In this document: in pieces, positions 53,134-64,000 of the stretch
How positions within the stretch are numbered: position 1 is the first letter of the stretch
Layout: each line of letters opens with the position of its first letter
DNA from: Bombyx mori
Lineage: Eukaryota > Arthropoda > Insecta > Lepidoptera > Bombycidae
NCBI RefSeq assembly: GCF_030269925.1
Contig: NC_085109.1
Span: 6,324,001-6,388,000, forward strand
Direction of reading: 5' to 3'
DNA: 64,000 nucleotides
Made by a program: the position numbers and the translations under genes
The notes under the pieces: generated by a model
What the model was told of the DNA's origin: nothing
Database searches by the model: none
The model's input: only the letters and a program-made list of their open reading frames with translations

Positions 53134-53770
53134 TTCGGCCGTACTATATGTGTGCAAAGGTGACAAATATTGACACGGCTGTATTGCTGTATGACCGCGT
53201 TCGAAATATGCTGCGTCTCTTTCTGTTCTCAAAGACATGATCGAGACGTAATGTAGATTTTTACATAACGCGAGCCTAGTACGACTTGTTAACGTTATAC
53301 GTTTTTTTTATTTTATTTAAAATCGATTAATTTGACAATATCTCACTTGTGTAGTTAGAAATCATTAAAATATGCCATTAGTTAATCTCTTGCCAGTTGT
53401 TATTCAACTGATATATGGAATAGTATTGTTTATCGGTGTGATTCGATGACATCGGCCATTTCTATTACACATTTAATGAATATAGTTAATGTTTTTTTTA
53501 GTAATCGTTTATTTTTAATGTTGATGAATTTTTTGAAAATTTTCACTCTCTTAATGTGAAAATTGCAAATTATAGAATTTATATGTAAAATGTGTTTGTT
53601 ATTACTAAACGTATTTAGTTTTATATTGTATCGTTTTTTTTTCATGGTTCGACAATGTTGCCCAAAGCTATCTAGAAAATAAAAAAAAATATTTTATAAT
53701 ATTTCTTTTAAAAATAATTATGACATACATACTATAATGACTGAAATAAAAATATTGAACTAATCAAACA
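53134..53770 (+). other. for: for 3'UTR with polyadenylation signals
   Basis: AT-rich sequence follows the stop. AATAAA occurs at 53678-53683 and 53745-53750, both plausible ends; another AATAAA near 55000 would allow a longer 3'UTR. The small minus-strand ORF here is chance. Confidence 0.55.
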
Positions 53771-55340
53771 AAAAATTATGGAATAGCGCTCAAAATATTT
53801 GACTAACAAAATGTAAATGTTTGGAAATACATGGAGATACGATTTAATTTTAGTTTTACTTCCCTTTATTTACTACAATATTTTATTGGACCTTATTACT
53901 TATATTAATTATGTATAAAATGTAATAGTACAGAAATGTAAAATATTTCTTACGTTTTCAAGTTGTTTTGCGAAACTCCTTTTTAGCTAACTAAAATTTT
54001 TTATATCAGTACTTATAGTTCTAATTAGATATAAAACTACAAACTTTACTCCATTAGCTCTGTTTTGTATAGTCCAAATATTTACACTATCAAAAAACGA
54101 ATACAGATAACACACAAATTTTTGGCGGGAACGCGTGGAGCATAGTTGTGTGAATTGTTTTTATATGTGTAAATTAATAACGGTAGCTTATTAACTGCTT
54201 AGCATCTGTGAAAGTTCATAAAGTATGGGAAAATGAAACGAAACCTCCGGACGTACCTAGCTTCTTGAGTACTTCGAAAAAAATCACTGAAAAAGGCTCT
54301 GTATATACTCATCATTTTACTAAGGCTTTGTTTCATCCCATCTCATGTCGTTTCATTTAAGTTCGTCCCGTTTGATTAAAGTCTCAAATCAATCAACATC
54401 ATAATCTTATTTCGCTTCATATCATTTTTCAAATGAATATAAAAGAAAATGTAAGACTTGGCTTAAAGGTACTGTTACCGGGCTTTAAAAAAATAATATG
54501 GATTTCACATAATTAAAAAAACATATTTAGAGCGCTATTCTTACAGATTAGAGAATGATTAAAATCAATTAAATTTAGAGAATAATTTTGCTGGTACTTT
54601 AGAATTTCTAGATAAAACACTTTTTGTTAAAGCGAGTAAGTAAAAATGTAAAAATGTAGACATGTTCTAATTACCTTTTTTTTTTTAACGCTGGGGAATC
54701 CATTTACGGATACCCGGTCGAGGGGGATGTTCTAATTACCTACCTATGCAAGTTTAGTTCGTCATGATCTAAAGTTCAATGTTTCAAAAGTTTTCAAAAC
54801 ATGACGTAAAATTTAAGACTTTTCATTTCAAATTGTTACAGTCAATTTTAATTGTAAGTCTCTCGTATAGGTACTAGCATTGTAAATATCTTCGTTGTTA
54901 TAATAATATATGAAATGAATGTTACGTAGATTCATTTGGGTAATGCAATGTAATAATTTACGACGTGTATGCAATTAATTTGTGTTTTTTAAAATAAATA
55001 TATTAATAATTATTGTATTAATTATATAAGAGACGTTATTTTTGTAACCGTTTAGTGTTAAATATTAATATTTTAATGAATTTGTGAAATATAAAAAAAA
55101 TAATATACATACATTATTTCAATTGTAGTAAGTTATTTTACATCTATATCCTTATGAACAAAGTAAGCACAAGAGGTAATTTGACATGTCGCAAATGTAA
55201 ACTTGGCTTGACCGTTTCAATTACGTCTTATCAGCCAACTTTCTGCTGTGGTTTTTCGAAAAATGCCCCGGTAAACCTCATCCCAACGTAATTGGGGGTC
55301 AAATAATATTTGAATTGGAAAGATCTGCATCCAGTGCAAG
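53771..55340. other. AT-rich DNA after the gene
   Basis: Possible extended 3'UTR up to an AATAAA near 55000. It includes the 51-bp LINE insertion. Confidence 0.4.
54676..54726 (-). mobile_element. 51-bp LINE insertion with 14-bp target duplication
   Basis: T-run plus AACGCTGGGGAATCCATTTA and CGGATACCCGGTCG; ATGTTCTAATTACC flanks it at 54662-54675 and 54727-54740. Same family tail as 10216-10489. Confidence 0.85.
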
Positions 55341-55562
55341 TAAGTTTTTATTGCTTAAACAGTTAAACCCTGGTAAATCAATTACACAAATACCCACAAA
55401 ATCCACCTTAAGACATGCGTTCTAAGACCCAGTTTTACTGTACAACAACTGCAACAGTACCCTTCAAACCAAAATGCTTTACGGCAAAAATAGGGCTCAC
55501 AAGATGCATTACCATAAGCACCACCAATATTGCACCACTAGTATAATATACACTGGATCAGT
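55341..55562 (-). repeat. Old ~250-bp retroposon copy
   Basis: TTTTTATTGCTTAAACAGTT, CCACCTTAAGACATGCGTTC and CAAACCAAAATGC keep the family order with many changes. Confidence 0.5.
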
Positions 55563-56364
55563 CGACCACAGAATGTCGTGACCTTTGCTGAAATCACCAA
55601 TATAGTTTCCTCGTTAATTCGTTCTGTTCAATGCTAAAGGTCGTGACCCCATCTATCACTTTCTTTGATTGTAAGCTTGAGCCTTGGCAGCATGGAAAGC
55701 TTCTGAGACTGAAAATTCGACATTGACCCTGACCTCGTGTGCATGTGGTATCCTGTCTTTTGCATTTCTCCTGTTATATTGATAGCCACCATATTTTTTC
55801 CTAATACGGGAATCCGGTCTATCTACTGGCTGTGACAACGCCAAAAGCAGCGTGAGATATCAACAAAAACATTTTATTATAAAATTAGCAGAAAAATAAG
55901 GATCATCGTAACGTTTACCTACCGCTTAGTAGGTTATCCCCTAATTTATTATCGCAGATTTCGTACTATAAAATCTTCAGAAGTAAAACTAAAACAAATT
56001 ATACTGCAACACTATACTGCGGTGACTTTGTATTTATCGGTGCGTTAACTTGGCAATAATATTAGTTAAACTGAGAATTAAGGAACTTCATTTCAAATTT
56101 CATTCAACGTAGCAAAGTTCAGATCCCGTAACCGCTGGATGTTTGGTTTAAAATAGAAGCTTATGAGCAATCCGTACCAATTTTACTATAAAATTCAGAC
56201 TTAGAATTCATGTCATCCACCAATCTATGAAAGAAAAACAGAAGCTTGCAGCGTCACAATTGTGTCCGTGGACAACATTTTTAGCATTACTGTATGCATT
56301 TTGCATATGACACGACATCGCAACGTTCTGTCTCTTTAGATTCAGTTTAAATTTTGTTAATTAT
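55563..56364. other. Intergenic DNA
   Basis: The 62-codon minus ORF at 55656 is preceded by a GGTCGTGACCCC end like that of the RTE copy at 38090, so it may be a LINE tail remnant; otherwise nothing. Confidence 0.35.
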
Positions 56365-56680
56365 GGCTTCCTCCTCCTCGCGTCGTTTTCCTCATTACTG
56401 AGGGTCCTGATTCCCCCGCTGCATCAGTTTCTCCCGTACTCCCGATTTCCCTCCATCTGCTGCGATCCTTAGTTTTATGAAGGGCATTGTGATGGCAAGT
56501 TGATGTTCAGAGAAGATCGTATTAGGTCCGACCATCTCGTGGGACTGCGTCCTCTGGGACGTTTGTCATCTACCTTGCCTGTCACCCTCAGCTGTTCGAA
56601 ATTGTGACCCTCTTTACAATCAATATGTCCGAAGAATTCCAGCACCTTACGAAGGCATATAGTGGCATAGGCATAATTAT
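56365..56680 (-). pseudogene. RTE-type LINE ORF2 C-terminal remnant
   Basis: Minus strand encodes RKVLEFFGHIDC, QLRVTGKVDDKRPRGRSPTR and WSDLIRSSL, parallel to [20 protein letters not shown] and RWSDQIRS at 38088-38522. Confidence 0.7.
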
Positions 56681-57298
56681 GGTAATAATTACTTTTAACA
56701 TTCGACCGGTTGACAAAAGAACCTTCATGGTTCTTCCTTGGATTCGGTGCACAATATGCAAGCGAGATGGAAATTGCGGCGCGGCTTCGAGTTGAGTGAG
56801 TCATTGGATAGACGTAAATTAGTCTGCTATTGTATTATAATGAAATACAATAATGACTGCATATGTTTATTAAATACGCGTACACAAATCTGGTTAATTT
56901 ATCAAGAGCAGAGAGTTTGAAAACTTATTAGTTAATCTGGGTAGAAGAGTATAACGATAGTAATAGTAATAGTATACTCTTCTAATTAAAATAAGGTATA
57001 ATGAGAGACGCAATTTTGAATTTGTATGCTGACTTTTTTACAAGCCCAAGCGTGCTAAATTTCTCGCCAGATCTCCTCTAGTAAGCTTATGGTTTGTACC
57101 AAAGGTCAACTACATCCTTAGTCCGGAATTCCGCGCGGGAGTCGCTATCGCCAACTTGTCCTGCTCAACTCGCTCGTACAATAAAGCTGTGACACAGTTA
57201 TTGCAAATATGGAGCATTTTACAAACTATTGTACAGCAGACGTTTATTAGTTCCTTATGGAGAATGAATTCCTCAAAAAATAAAAACATAACGTAGGC
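56681..57298. other. Intergenic DNA
   Basis: A degenerate Bm1 scrap lies near 57050-57085 (GTGCTAAATTTCTCGCCAGA). Nothing else. Confidence 0.4.
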
Positions 57299-57435
57299 TT
57301 GTAACTATACCTGAGACCTTAGAACTTATATCTCAAGGTGGGTGGCGCATTTACGTTCTGGATGTCTATGGGCTCCAGTAACCATTTAACACCAGGTGGG
57401 CTGTGACCTCGTCCACCCGTCTAAGCAAAAAAAAA
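57299..57435 (+). mobile_element. ~250-bp retroposon copy, 5'-truncated
   Basis: TGTAACTATACCTGAGACCT to CCGTCTAAGCAAAAAAAAAG. Confidence 0.8.
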
Positions 57436-57960
57436 GGCGAAATTTATGTTTTAAGATAGAATGAATATGAAATAGCTTTTGCAAATGTTCGTTTGAATCC
57501 ATTACTATACATACGTATTACATTTTCAATTGCAGCTTACATTTATCGTGATGCTACTCAAAATGTTTGTAAGTTTATAGGCGTGGGTACTAATAATATT
57601 ATCGAGAGTACAACTTGAGCGAATATTTTGCGATAAGCGAACAAAACACTATAAACTGAAAAATGGTTTAACAATGTATTTAAGCTATTTTCGTAAATAA
57701 TAAATAATAATAATCCATAAATCAGAGCCATAGAATGTCAATAGTCGAGGGTCGGACCCCTTCGTAACCGCACCGAATTATTCTATTATGAACAGGAATT
57801 TAGTAATCGGCGCGCGAAAACGCTTAGCTTCCTCCACTCACGGTAAATGCAACAGTGAGATGAGAAGCGTATGTAAGGTAATCTATGGTATTAAGGGTAT
57901 ATTTACTATCTAACCATCCATTTCAACTTAACGTAAGTTTGGATATTACTATATTTCCTC
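57436..57960. other. Intergenic DNA
   Basis: Nothing recognised. Confidence 0.4.
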
Positions 57961-57964
57961 ATAG

Positions 57965-58115
57965 AGGGCAAGCGCGCCGTGGGCAGAATACCAGCCAGAT
58001 GGTCAGATCTAGCAAGAGAAGCACTTGGTGGTAGTCTGTACCATGCGGTCCATGCCACCCATGATCGAACGTAGTGGAAGAACGTCACATGTAGTCGCGA
58101 TCCGCAGTAGCGAGG
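57965..58115 (+). pseudogene. LINE ORF2 C-terminal remnant
   Basis: Encodes GKRAVGRIPARWSDLAREAL, then HAVHATHDRT, stop, WKNVTC, the R-W-x-D/D-L tail of an RTE-like ORF2 with an internal stop. Confidence 0.6.
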
Positions 58116-58144
58116 GAACAATATAGAAGAGATATTTCCTCAAT

Positions 58145-58260
58145 ATATAATTTTTTTTTATTGCTTTGATGGGTGGACGAGCTCACAGCCCACCTGGTAT
58201 TAAGTGGTTACTGGAGCCCATGAAGGACATCTACAACGTAAATGCGCCACCCACTTTGAT
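58145..58260 (-). mobile_element. ~250-bp retroposon, truncated
   Basis: TTTTATTGCTTTGATGGGTGG to GCGCCACCCACTTTGA, then abruptly joins the next repeat. Confidence 0.75.
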
Positions 58261-58261
58261 G

Positions 58262-58455
58262 TGTGCGTCAAATACATGGTATGTAGTGTGTGTAATGTTT
58301 TCTTTGGGGATTTAATGTATCTTTTATGCATTATTTTAAAAAAATATTAGCATTGTGCACTTATTCTCTATATCCTCTATAAGTCTGGAAAATTTCATAC
58401 TCCTCCGTCCGCGCAATTTTCGTAAAAAGGGATACAAAGTTTTTACTTCACGTAT
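58262..58455 (-). repeat. Dispersed repeat, inverted partner of 10843-11035
   Basis: TGCGTCAAATACATGGTATG, AATGTATCTTTTATGCATTA, CTCCGTCCGCGCAATTTTCG and AGGGATACAAAGTTTTTACT in this order. Confidence 0.75.
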
Positions 58456-59250
58456 TAATATAGATATATATAGATATTGCTTTATAAACACTAAGTTACA
58501 ACTAGATGAGAGCAGTAAAAAGGTTAGGTAAGAATAATAAAAATTCATTCTGTCTGAAAGACCAATTTGATTTCGATCATCTTCCGTTTGAGTTACGTCT
58601 TTGAGTTTTATTCATAAAGTATTCGATTGGACATGAATTCAACATTCAAAGAAATTTCAGCAGTTATATATCTATACAAAAATTATTATGGTTCCAATAT
58701 TATCAGTCATTTCAATATCAAAAGAATTTTCAAAATTTCTTCGTATTAACAATTTATATTATTATATTATTATTATATTAAATATAGTTATTTATTGAGC
58801 AATTTAAAAGGTAATTGTCAATACAATACACTTTTAAAATGCTGCGTCATCGGTAGACTCATTATATAACTTTTTTTAATTCTTCTGACCTTTTTTTCTT
58901 CAAGGTTGTTCGTAATAAAATTATCCTCTGGGATCTGAGAGCAATTGAATTTGACAGTGCCCTCTTTAATTTTCCAGATAATTCCCAGGTTGACAATTCA
59001 ATTTAAAGAAGAGCTGAATTATGTCATTAAATTTTTATTAAAAAAACAATCATCACACGTAATCTTCATCAATCAAGTGCTTTTCTTAATATTTCATGGA
59101 ATTGAGTGAATAAGAAAAGAAAAAGAAAAAACATCATTTTGAAACTCAATAGCACTTTCTCTCTCCAACATCAACAGTGACACCAGTAACTTGACTGTTT
59201 CTTTGATAAAATCTTCAAGATCATTGTTATTGGGTAACCCAAGACATAGA
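58456..59250. other. Intergenic AT-rich DNA
   Basis: Nothing recognised; ORF at 59094-59453 minus overlaps a Bm1 scrap. Confidence 0.4.
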
Positions 59251-59251
59251 C

Positions 59252-59385
59252 GCAGCCTACTGAGTTTCTCGCCGGATCTTCGCAGTGAATCGTGATTGCG
59301 ACCCAATGGTATATTTTCAGAAGCACTCCTCTTGCTAGGGCCGGTGTTAGAAAAATTTCTCAAGTTGAGCCCGTGATCCCACAGA
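59252..59385 (+). repeat. Degenerate Bm1 fragment
   Basis: CTACTGAGTTTCTCGCCGGA, then CTCTTGCTAGGGCCGGTGTT. Confidence 0.65.
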
Positions 59386-60785
59386 GCCATCCGCCACAAG
59401 CTGGAGTAGCTCCATAGCGAGTAGGCAGGGAATAAAAATACCCAATCCACCACGAATACTTACTGTAGTAGGTAGCGAGATCAATAATTATCACATAAAG
59501 CATCCATTCTACTGTCTTTAAACTAGTCTTTGTAGTTAAATTTATTGTTGTTTGTAGGTAATTTATCCAAAAATAATGTAAACAGTCATGGATAAGTAAT
59601 ATCCTAATCTCATACCAGTCACATTGTAAAAGTTGGTTAAACACACAGGTCTCTTGCAAGTCACATTAACCGCTCTACATGGTTTAACTGCGAACCACCG
59701 TAAATAATTCGTGACGAGAGTAGAGTCGTGCGCTTTACCTTTCATCAAAATCTACAAAAGGGTTTCTCGTCAGAAACAGGAAAGTTTATAAAAGGACTCT
59801 TTCTTTTTTTCTTTGCCGAATAAATTGATAATTTAGTTACGAAGTTATCAGGTTTTTTTTTTTTTATCAAAGCAAAAGTTTCGGGATCGTCAAATAACGA
59901 CTCACTTTGAACCTTAAAAGTAATCGAAGATTGCTCGGAATGTTTTTGTCATAACTGAATTATTTTATTTGATACTCTAAAAACGAATGCAGTATAAAAT
60001 TTATAAAGCAACATTCAAGTATAATTGATTGTTTTTTTCTATTAAAGCATGCAATATACGGCATTTACCGAAAGAAGAAAATTTACCGGGTTAATTTTTT
60101 TACATAAATTTTATGTAATTTGACGGCAGTAACCATATTCATATGTCGACAGTCATATACAGAATAACAGCACAGTGGTCAATGACCACGAAAAATCACA
60201 CAACCACTATTCGAAGCGTTTCAAATAATGAAATGAAAATAATAAACGCGAAATGAAACCGTGAACATACCTTAAAATATGATTTAATCGAAGAACATAC
60301 TGACGTCGTTAAAGATACGTATCATAAACAATCTTTCTCAACTCTCGATAACATTTGTTGTTATTTAAAGTTCGAAATACCATTTTTAAATTACGACAAT
60401 TGTAAAGTAATTGCTCTGTCCGAATATCAAATAAAACAGAAGCTCGAATAAATCCAGGAACGCTAATATATTGTAAGCCGTTAATTATATTTATTATATT
60501 TCACACGAATACCCCATCGGTACGCTCTCACACGTCTGGGTGACAGGCTATTTAAATTTCACAGAGAGCCGTGGATGTTTTGGTAATTAATTATTAACAA
60601 TGTACACACGACTGTCCGTATTCGTATTTCGCAGGGCTGTCGCGCACTAGTTCTGTAAATAAATTTTATAGATTTGTAATATTTTTAAATTTAAACGAAT
60701 TATCATTTATTAGAATGATTTCACAAATAGGTTTGAAAAGAACTGCTAATACCAGAAGCTTAATTATGCCCTTAGCATTGTTGAA
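59386..60785. other. Intergenic AT-rich DNA
   Basis: No gene or known repeat recognised. Confidence 0.4.
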
Positions 60786-60789
60786 TGCA

Positions 60790-61132
60790 CGAACGGCGAT
60801 AACCCGTGGGCCAAATGCTTTTCATCTCGGATCCTCCCGATCCACTAACGGTGCTTTTAGGTACTTCAAGCACCGGTCACCGTTCTCGTCGAACCCGTCG
60901 CTTGCGACGAAGGGCTCGACGAGTAAATTAACTCTCAGACACAGCCCACTGAGTTTCTCGCCGGATCTTCTCAGTGGGTAGCGTTTCCGATCCGGTGGTA
61001 GATTCTGCGAAGCACGGCTCTTGCTAGGGTTCGTGTTAGCATCGTCGTCAGGTTTGAGCCCCGTGAGCTCACCTACTAGCCACGGTTACGCTGAAATAGC
61101 CTCTCAAGACTATCAGCTTAGGTAGGAAATAA
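60790..61132 (+). mobile_element. Bm1-type SINE, near full length
   Basis: CTCGGATCCTCCCGATCCAC head, GGTGCTTTTAGGTACTTCAA, the full core and ATCAGCTTAGGTAGGAAATA tail. The 88-codon ORF at 60715 is its shadow. Confidence 0.88.
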
Positions 61133-63260
61133 AAAAACCAAATGCTTTAGCCAAAACCAATGCAAAAATATTTAGATGACTATAATACTAAATATGTAAC
61201 ATAGTGAAATTAAAAATGGTATTACGAATCCAGTTTATACAAGGTAAGCCGGGCCGCATTCACCCATTTTCTAATAAATAAAAAAATATGTACATAATGA
61301 ATCCAAGAATGTAGTTACCGTATGAAGTGACGTTAGCATTGTCACGGTGAATACCATCGCTACACACCGTAACATAATCGGTAGCGAAATTAACTTACGT
61401 GATGTTGTTCTCTAAAGCCCTCTCTATTACGATTTAAATTGAGTTATATGTGGATTATGTTATATAAATATATTTTATACATATAAGCAAAATAACACTC
61501 ACTGATCACGAGGTCTCCATAAATATCCTTAAGTTAGACTCAAAATTTTACGTAGATACTCCTTTTATATTGTAAGCGTTGATGAATTTTGCGTAAATCA
61601 TATCCAGATTGGATGCTTCAACTATCATTGTATGCCTAATAGTGGCGTGTACGCAAAGCAACAGCAGTTGCCATGGTAACCGTTTGCAATAGGACTCCTG
61701 TATGTATGGACTGGAATGAAACAAGCAAGTTTTTATTACACAATACATGCAGTCTTTAAAAACTTGACAGGGGTGAAAGAGCGGAGCACGGCTAGTAGGT
61801 AATGATAATAAAAACCACGATTTTCTCCATTGCTGGAGGTATCGGAAGCATACGTACGAGACGATCTTGGTAGCGTAGGAGTAGAAATTTGGATTCCGTA
61901 ATGTATGAGCATTTCTCAAAAATAATTACCGTAATTTTAAAAATCATCTTAAAATATAATATGTATATTTAGAGCATATTATGTTAAATACAGCAAGCTA
62001 AATCTAGACAGATCCTGAATTTCCGATTGGTTTTATGTTTTAATAGATTTTTTGTATACTACCAACGTGTTTATTTACGTAATGAAGCCGGCCGACAATA
62101 ATAACAGTTTTGAAGGGTGACAGATCCGTTATGCAAAAAAAAATTAAGGCTTCGTTATATTTCTATAGCTTTCGAAGTAATTGGACAAACGACGCACGAA
62201 TGCGTGAAACAAAATCTCAAATGCTGATTTATTACGTCAAGAGTTTTAATACAATAACGAATTTTAAAAACTAATATATTTTTAAAGAGCATATATGTCG
62301 TTTCTTTTCATTTAAGTTCTTGTTTATCAAAATCTAATATCTTCAATTCAATCTAAAACCGAAACTTCTTTTAATAAGTTTATTTAACAATCGCCTTGTA
62401 TGTTTAGGATCTATTTCGTATTGTCGATTAAATTTGAGTATCTCGGCTAGAAAATCTCTAAATTGAATGTAAACACCATTTCTATAAGTTTAAAAGTGAA
62501 ACGAATTCAAAGTATACAGTAAAATATTTGATGTAATTTAGAAACTTAGCAGTCTCGCCTTCCAAATCGAATGAAAAGAGGATGATGTAATTATTTGTAG
62601 CGTATTATACATTTCTTTCTCGAACCACGCCATCTCGCATTAAAGCCGCTAAGAGATACCGCTACTCTACAAGAAAATCGAATTTGTTACACTCATTTTT
62701 AATTATTTATTTTGGCAGAGGCGCTCAATCCTGATAGTAAGTGACAGTAGATTCTGAGGACAATAGTTGACAATAGAGAAACCGTTGCCTCTAGTATAGT
62801 TCTTTCTGGTACGTACGAGCTTAATACATAATCAACCTAACATATGATGATAAAGATGAATAAAGCAGAATATAATAAATTAGTTCGACAACCCTATTTG
62901 TTAAATGTCAGCGATGAACCCTAGACCGCAAAGTGAGGGTACTAAAACCAATTTTCTACTTTCACCGAAGCATCCAAAGTTGAAATTTCTCTAAAACCGC
63001 AATATAGTCATGCATCAGAGAGTTTAAGGACGAAGGTGTTAAATATATGAAAACCTATTTAAACCTATTTTTAGCAATATGACTATTTTGAATAATAAGC
63101 TACTTGACTAAAACTAATTGTAGTTTGCTGATGTTGTGTTTGTAAATGGGACTAGTGCTTTTGTTTTATGAAATAAACTTAATCATAAGACATGTTTCGA
63201 AGAATTTATTGATCCAAAAATTTTTTTCGAAATAAAAGCAATCAAGGTTGTCTTACCTCC
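61133..63260. other. Intergenic AT-rich DNA
   Basis: No coding exon or known repeat seen; the 123-codon minus ORF at 61548-61919 has no recognisable domain. Confidence 0.4.
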
Positions 63261-63261
63261 G

Positions 63262-63385
63262 CAGCGCCGTACGGTAAAGTGGTCGGACCTGGAGCGATGT
63301 TAAGGATCAAACGCGAGACATGATGAAGTGGAGACAACTTGTGAGGTCTTTATGTACCAGCGGGGTACCCTAGTACTACAACAAT
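63262..63385 (+). pseudogene. LINE ORF2 C-terminal scrap
   Basis: CGCAGCGCCGTACGGTAAAG, TGGTCGGACCTGG and TGATGAAGTGGAGACAACTT fit a decayed Gly-Arg/Trp-x-Asp tail of an RTE-like LINE. Confidence 0.4.
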
Positions 63386-63414
63386 AACAACGTTCAATGA
63401 ATTACAAATTTCAA

Positions 63415-63419
<5 letters not shown>

Positions 63420-63448
<29 letters not shown>
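63420..63448 (+). repeat. (CT)n microsatellite between short direct repeats
   Basis: About 14 CT units, flanked on both sides by TTCAATGAATTACAAxTTTC-like sequence. Confidence 0.85.
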
Positions 63449-63451
<3 letters not shown>

Positions 63452-63469
63452 CAATGAATTACAATTTTC

Positions 63470-63789
63470 AATAAATTCTATCACCCCAACTCCTTTTCTT
63501 TTGGGTCGGAGACCAAAAAACTTACGATTACTACAATAAAAGGTTGTAGATGAGACTGCTCCCCGCCTTAGCCAAACAGGAGTCGCCGAAGATATAAGGT
63601 GGGGGCTTATGCGACACTAAACGACTATCCTGGACTCTTCGTTCGAGTGTCTTAGCTCTGGGGCAGTTTTTACTTTAAGCTCTATGTATCACGCTGTAAT
63701 GCTTAACGAGTTGCCCGTATCTGTTCTCACCGGTGACGCCGCATTCCAAAGTGAGAGGCCACCTTCGAAAAGGTTAGCCGTAAGCACTA
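63470..63789. other. GC-richer unidentified repeat-like stretch
   Basis: CAACTCCTTTTCTTTTGGGT to CGAAAAGGTTAGCCGTAAGC. Composition suggests a mobile element; I do not recognise it. Confidence 0.35.
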
Positions 63790-64000
63790 CTTTTTTTTTT
63801 TTTTTTTTTTTTTTTTATGATTGAAAGTTTACTGGTGGCCCGAAGGCCTTTCCAGTTTCACCAGGACAGGTGGGGCGAGCAAAGGCTCAGCCAAGAGGGG
63901 TGGGATTTGCTAACAACTGCCCGAGCGCCTCCGAAGGAGACCTAACAACTCAAGAGCAATTGTTTCGCGAATGAATCTACTACCGGATCGGAATCGCGAC
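63790..64000 (-). mobile_element. Bm1-related variant SINE, cut by the window end
   Basis: A T-run of about 26, then CTGGTGGCCCGAAGGCCTTT and GAGCGCCTCCGAAGGAGACC to GATCGGAATCGCGAC. Same family as 31563-31790, opposite orientation. Confidence 0.8.

Noticed and set aside
61548..61919. 123-codon minus ORF
   Set aside because: No recognisable domain, no ATG context or splice signals, no flanking gene.

Overview
This window is animal nuclear DNA, AT-rich and intron-rich, from a moth. The many tRNA-derived SINEs of the Bm1 type (recurring CCCACTGAGTTTCTCGCCGG core), a second abundant ~250-bp retroposon ending AAGCAATAAAA, R1-, RTE- and CR1-type LINEs, mariner and hAT copies together point to the silkworm Bombyx mori or a very close relative. 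The species call rests on remembered repeat families, not on a search.

The one host gene I recognise is the cGMP-dependent protein kinase gene foraging (for/PKG I), on the + strand. Nine exons with matching splice phases (15935-16154, 29194-29335, 44454-44548, 46135-46281, 48290-48609, 49322-49409, 50609-50793, 52155-52371, 52968-53133) encode the last 526 residues: the second half of cyclic-nucleotide site A, site B, the AGC kinase domain and its C-terminal tail. The exons for the N-terminal leucine zipper and the first half of site A were not found here and should lie left of the window. A 541-codon disordered ORF at 6345-7970 ends in a good splice donor after base 7941, in exactly the phase needed by the exon at 15935. 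I propose that it is the first exon of a shorter isoform (predicted 1058 residues) driven by an internal promoter; it could also be a separate intronic gene.

Layout. 1-6.2 kb: repeats, a GC-richer candidate promoter near 3.3-3.5 kb, 5' leader. 6.2-7.9 kb: alternative first exon. 8-15.9 kb: SINE-rich intron. 16.2-29.2 kb: intron holding a nearly full-length minus-strand CR1-group LINE (ORF1 intact, ORF2 split by a frameshift). 29.3-44.5 kb: intron with a nested cluster at 33.9-39.2 kb, in which a LINE remnant is split by a hAT element (8-bp target duplication), itself filled by mariner, an R1-type LINE and RTE pieces; it is followed by an RTE-type LINE with a long intact ORF2 (40.1-43.4 kb). 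44.5-53.1 kb: the remaining exons, their introns full of SINEs and two MITEs that sit within 40 bp of splice acceptors. 53.1-64 kb: 3'UTR, then gene-free DNA with repeat fragments, ending inside a SINE.

No CRISPR, rRNA or functional tRNA gene was seen. The most useful leads are the alternative PKG first exon with its overlapping uORF, the TSD-proven nested insertions, the MITEs next to kinase exons, inverted repeats flanking four kinase exons, the in-frame UAG between ORF1 and ORF2 of the RTE element, and an orphan coding-like 36-codon fragment at 23539-23649.
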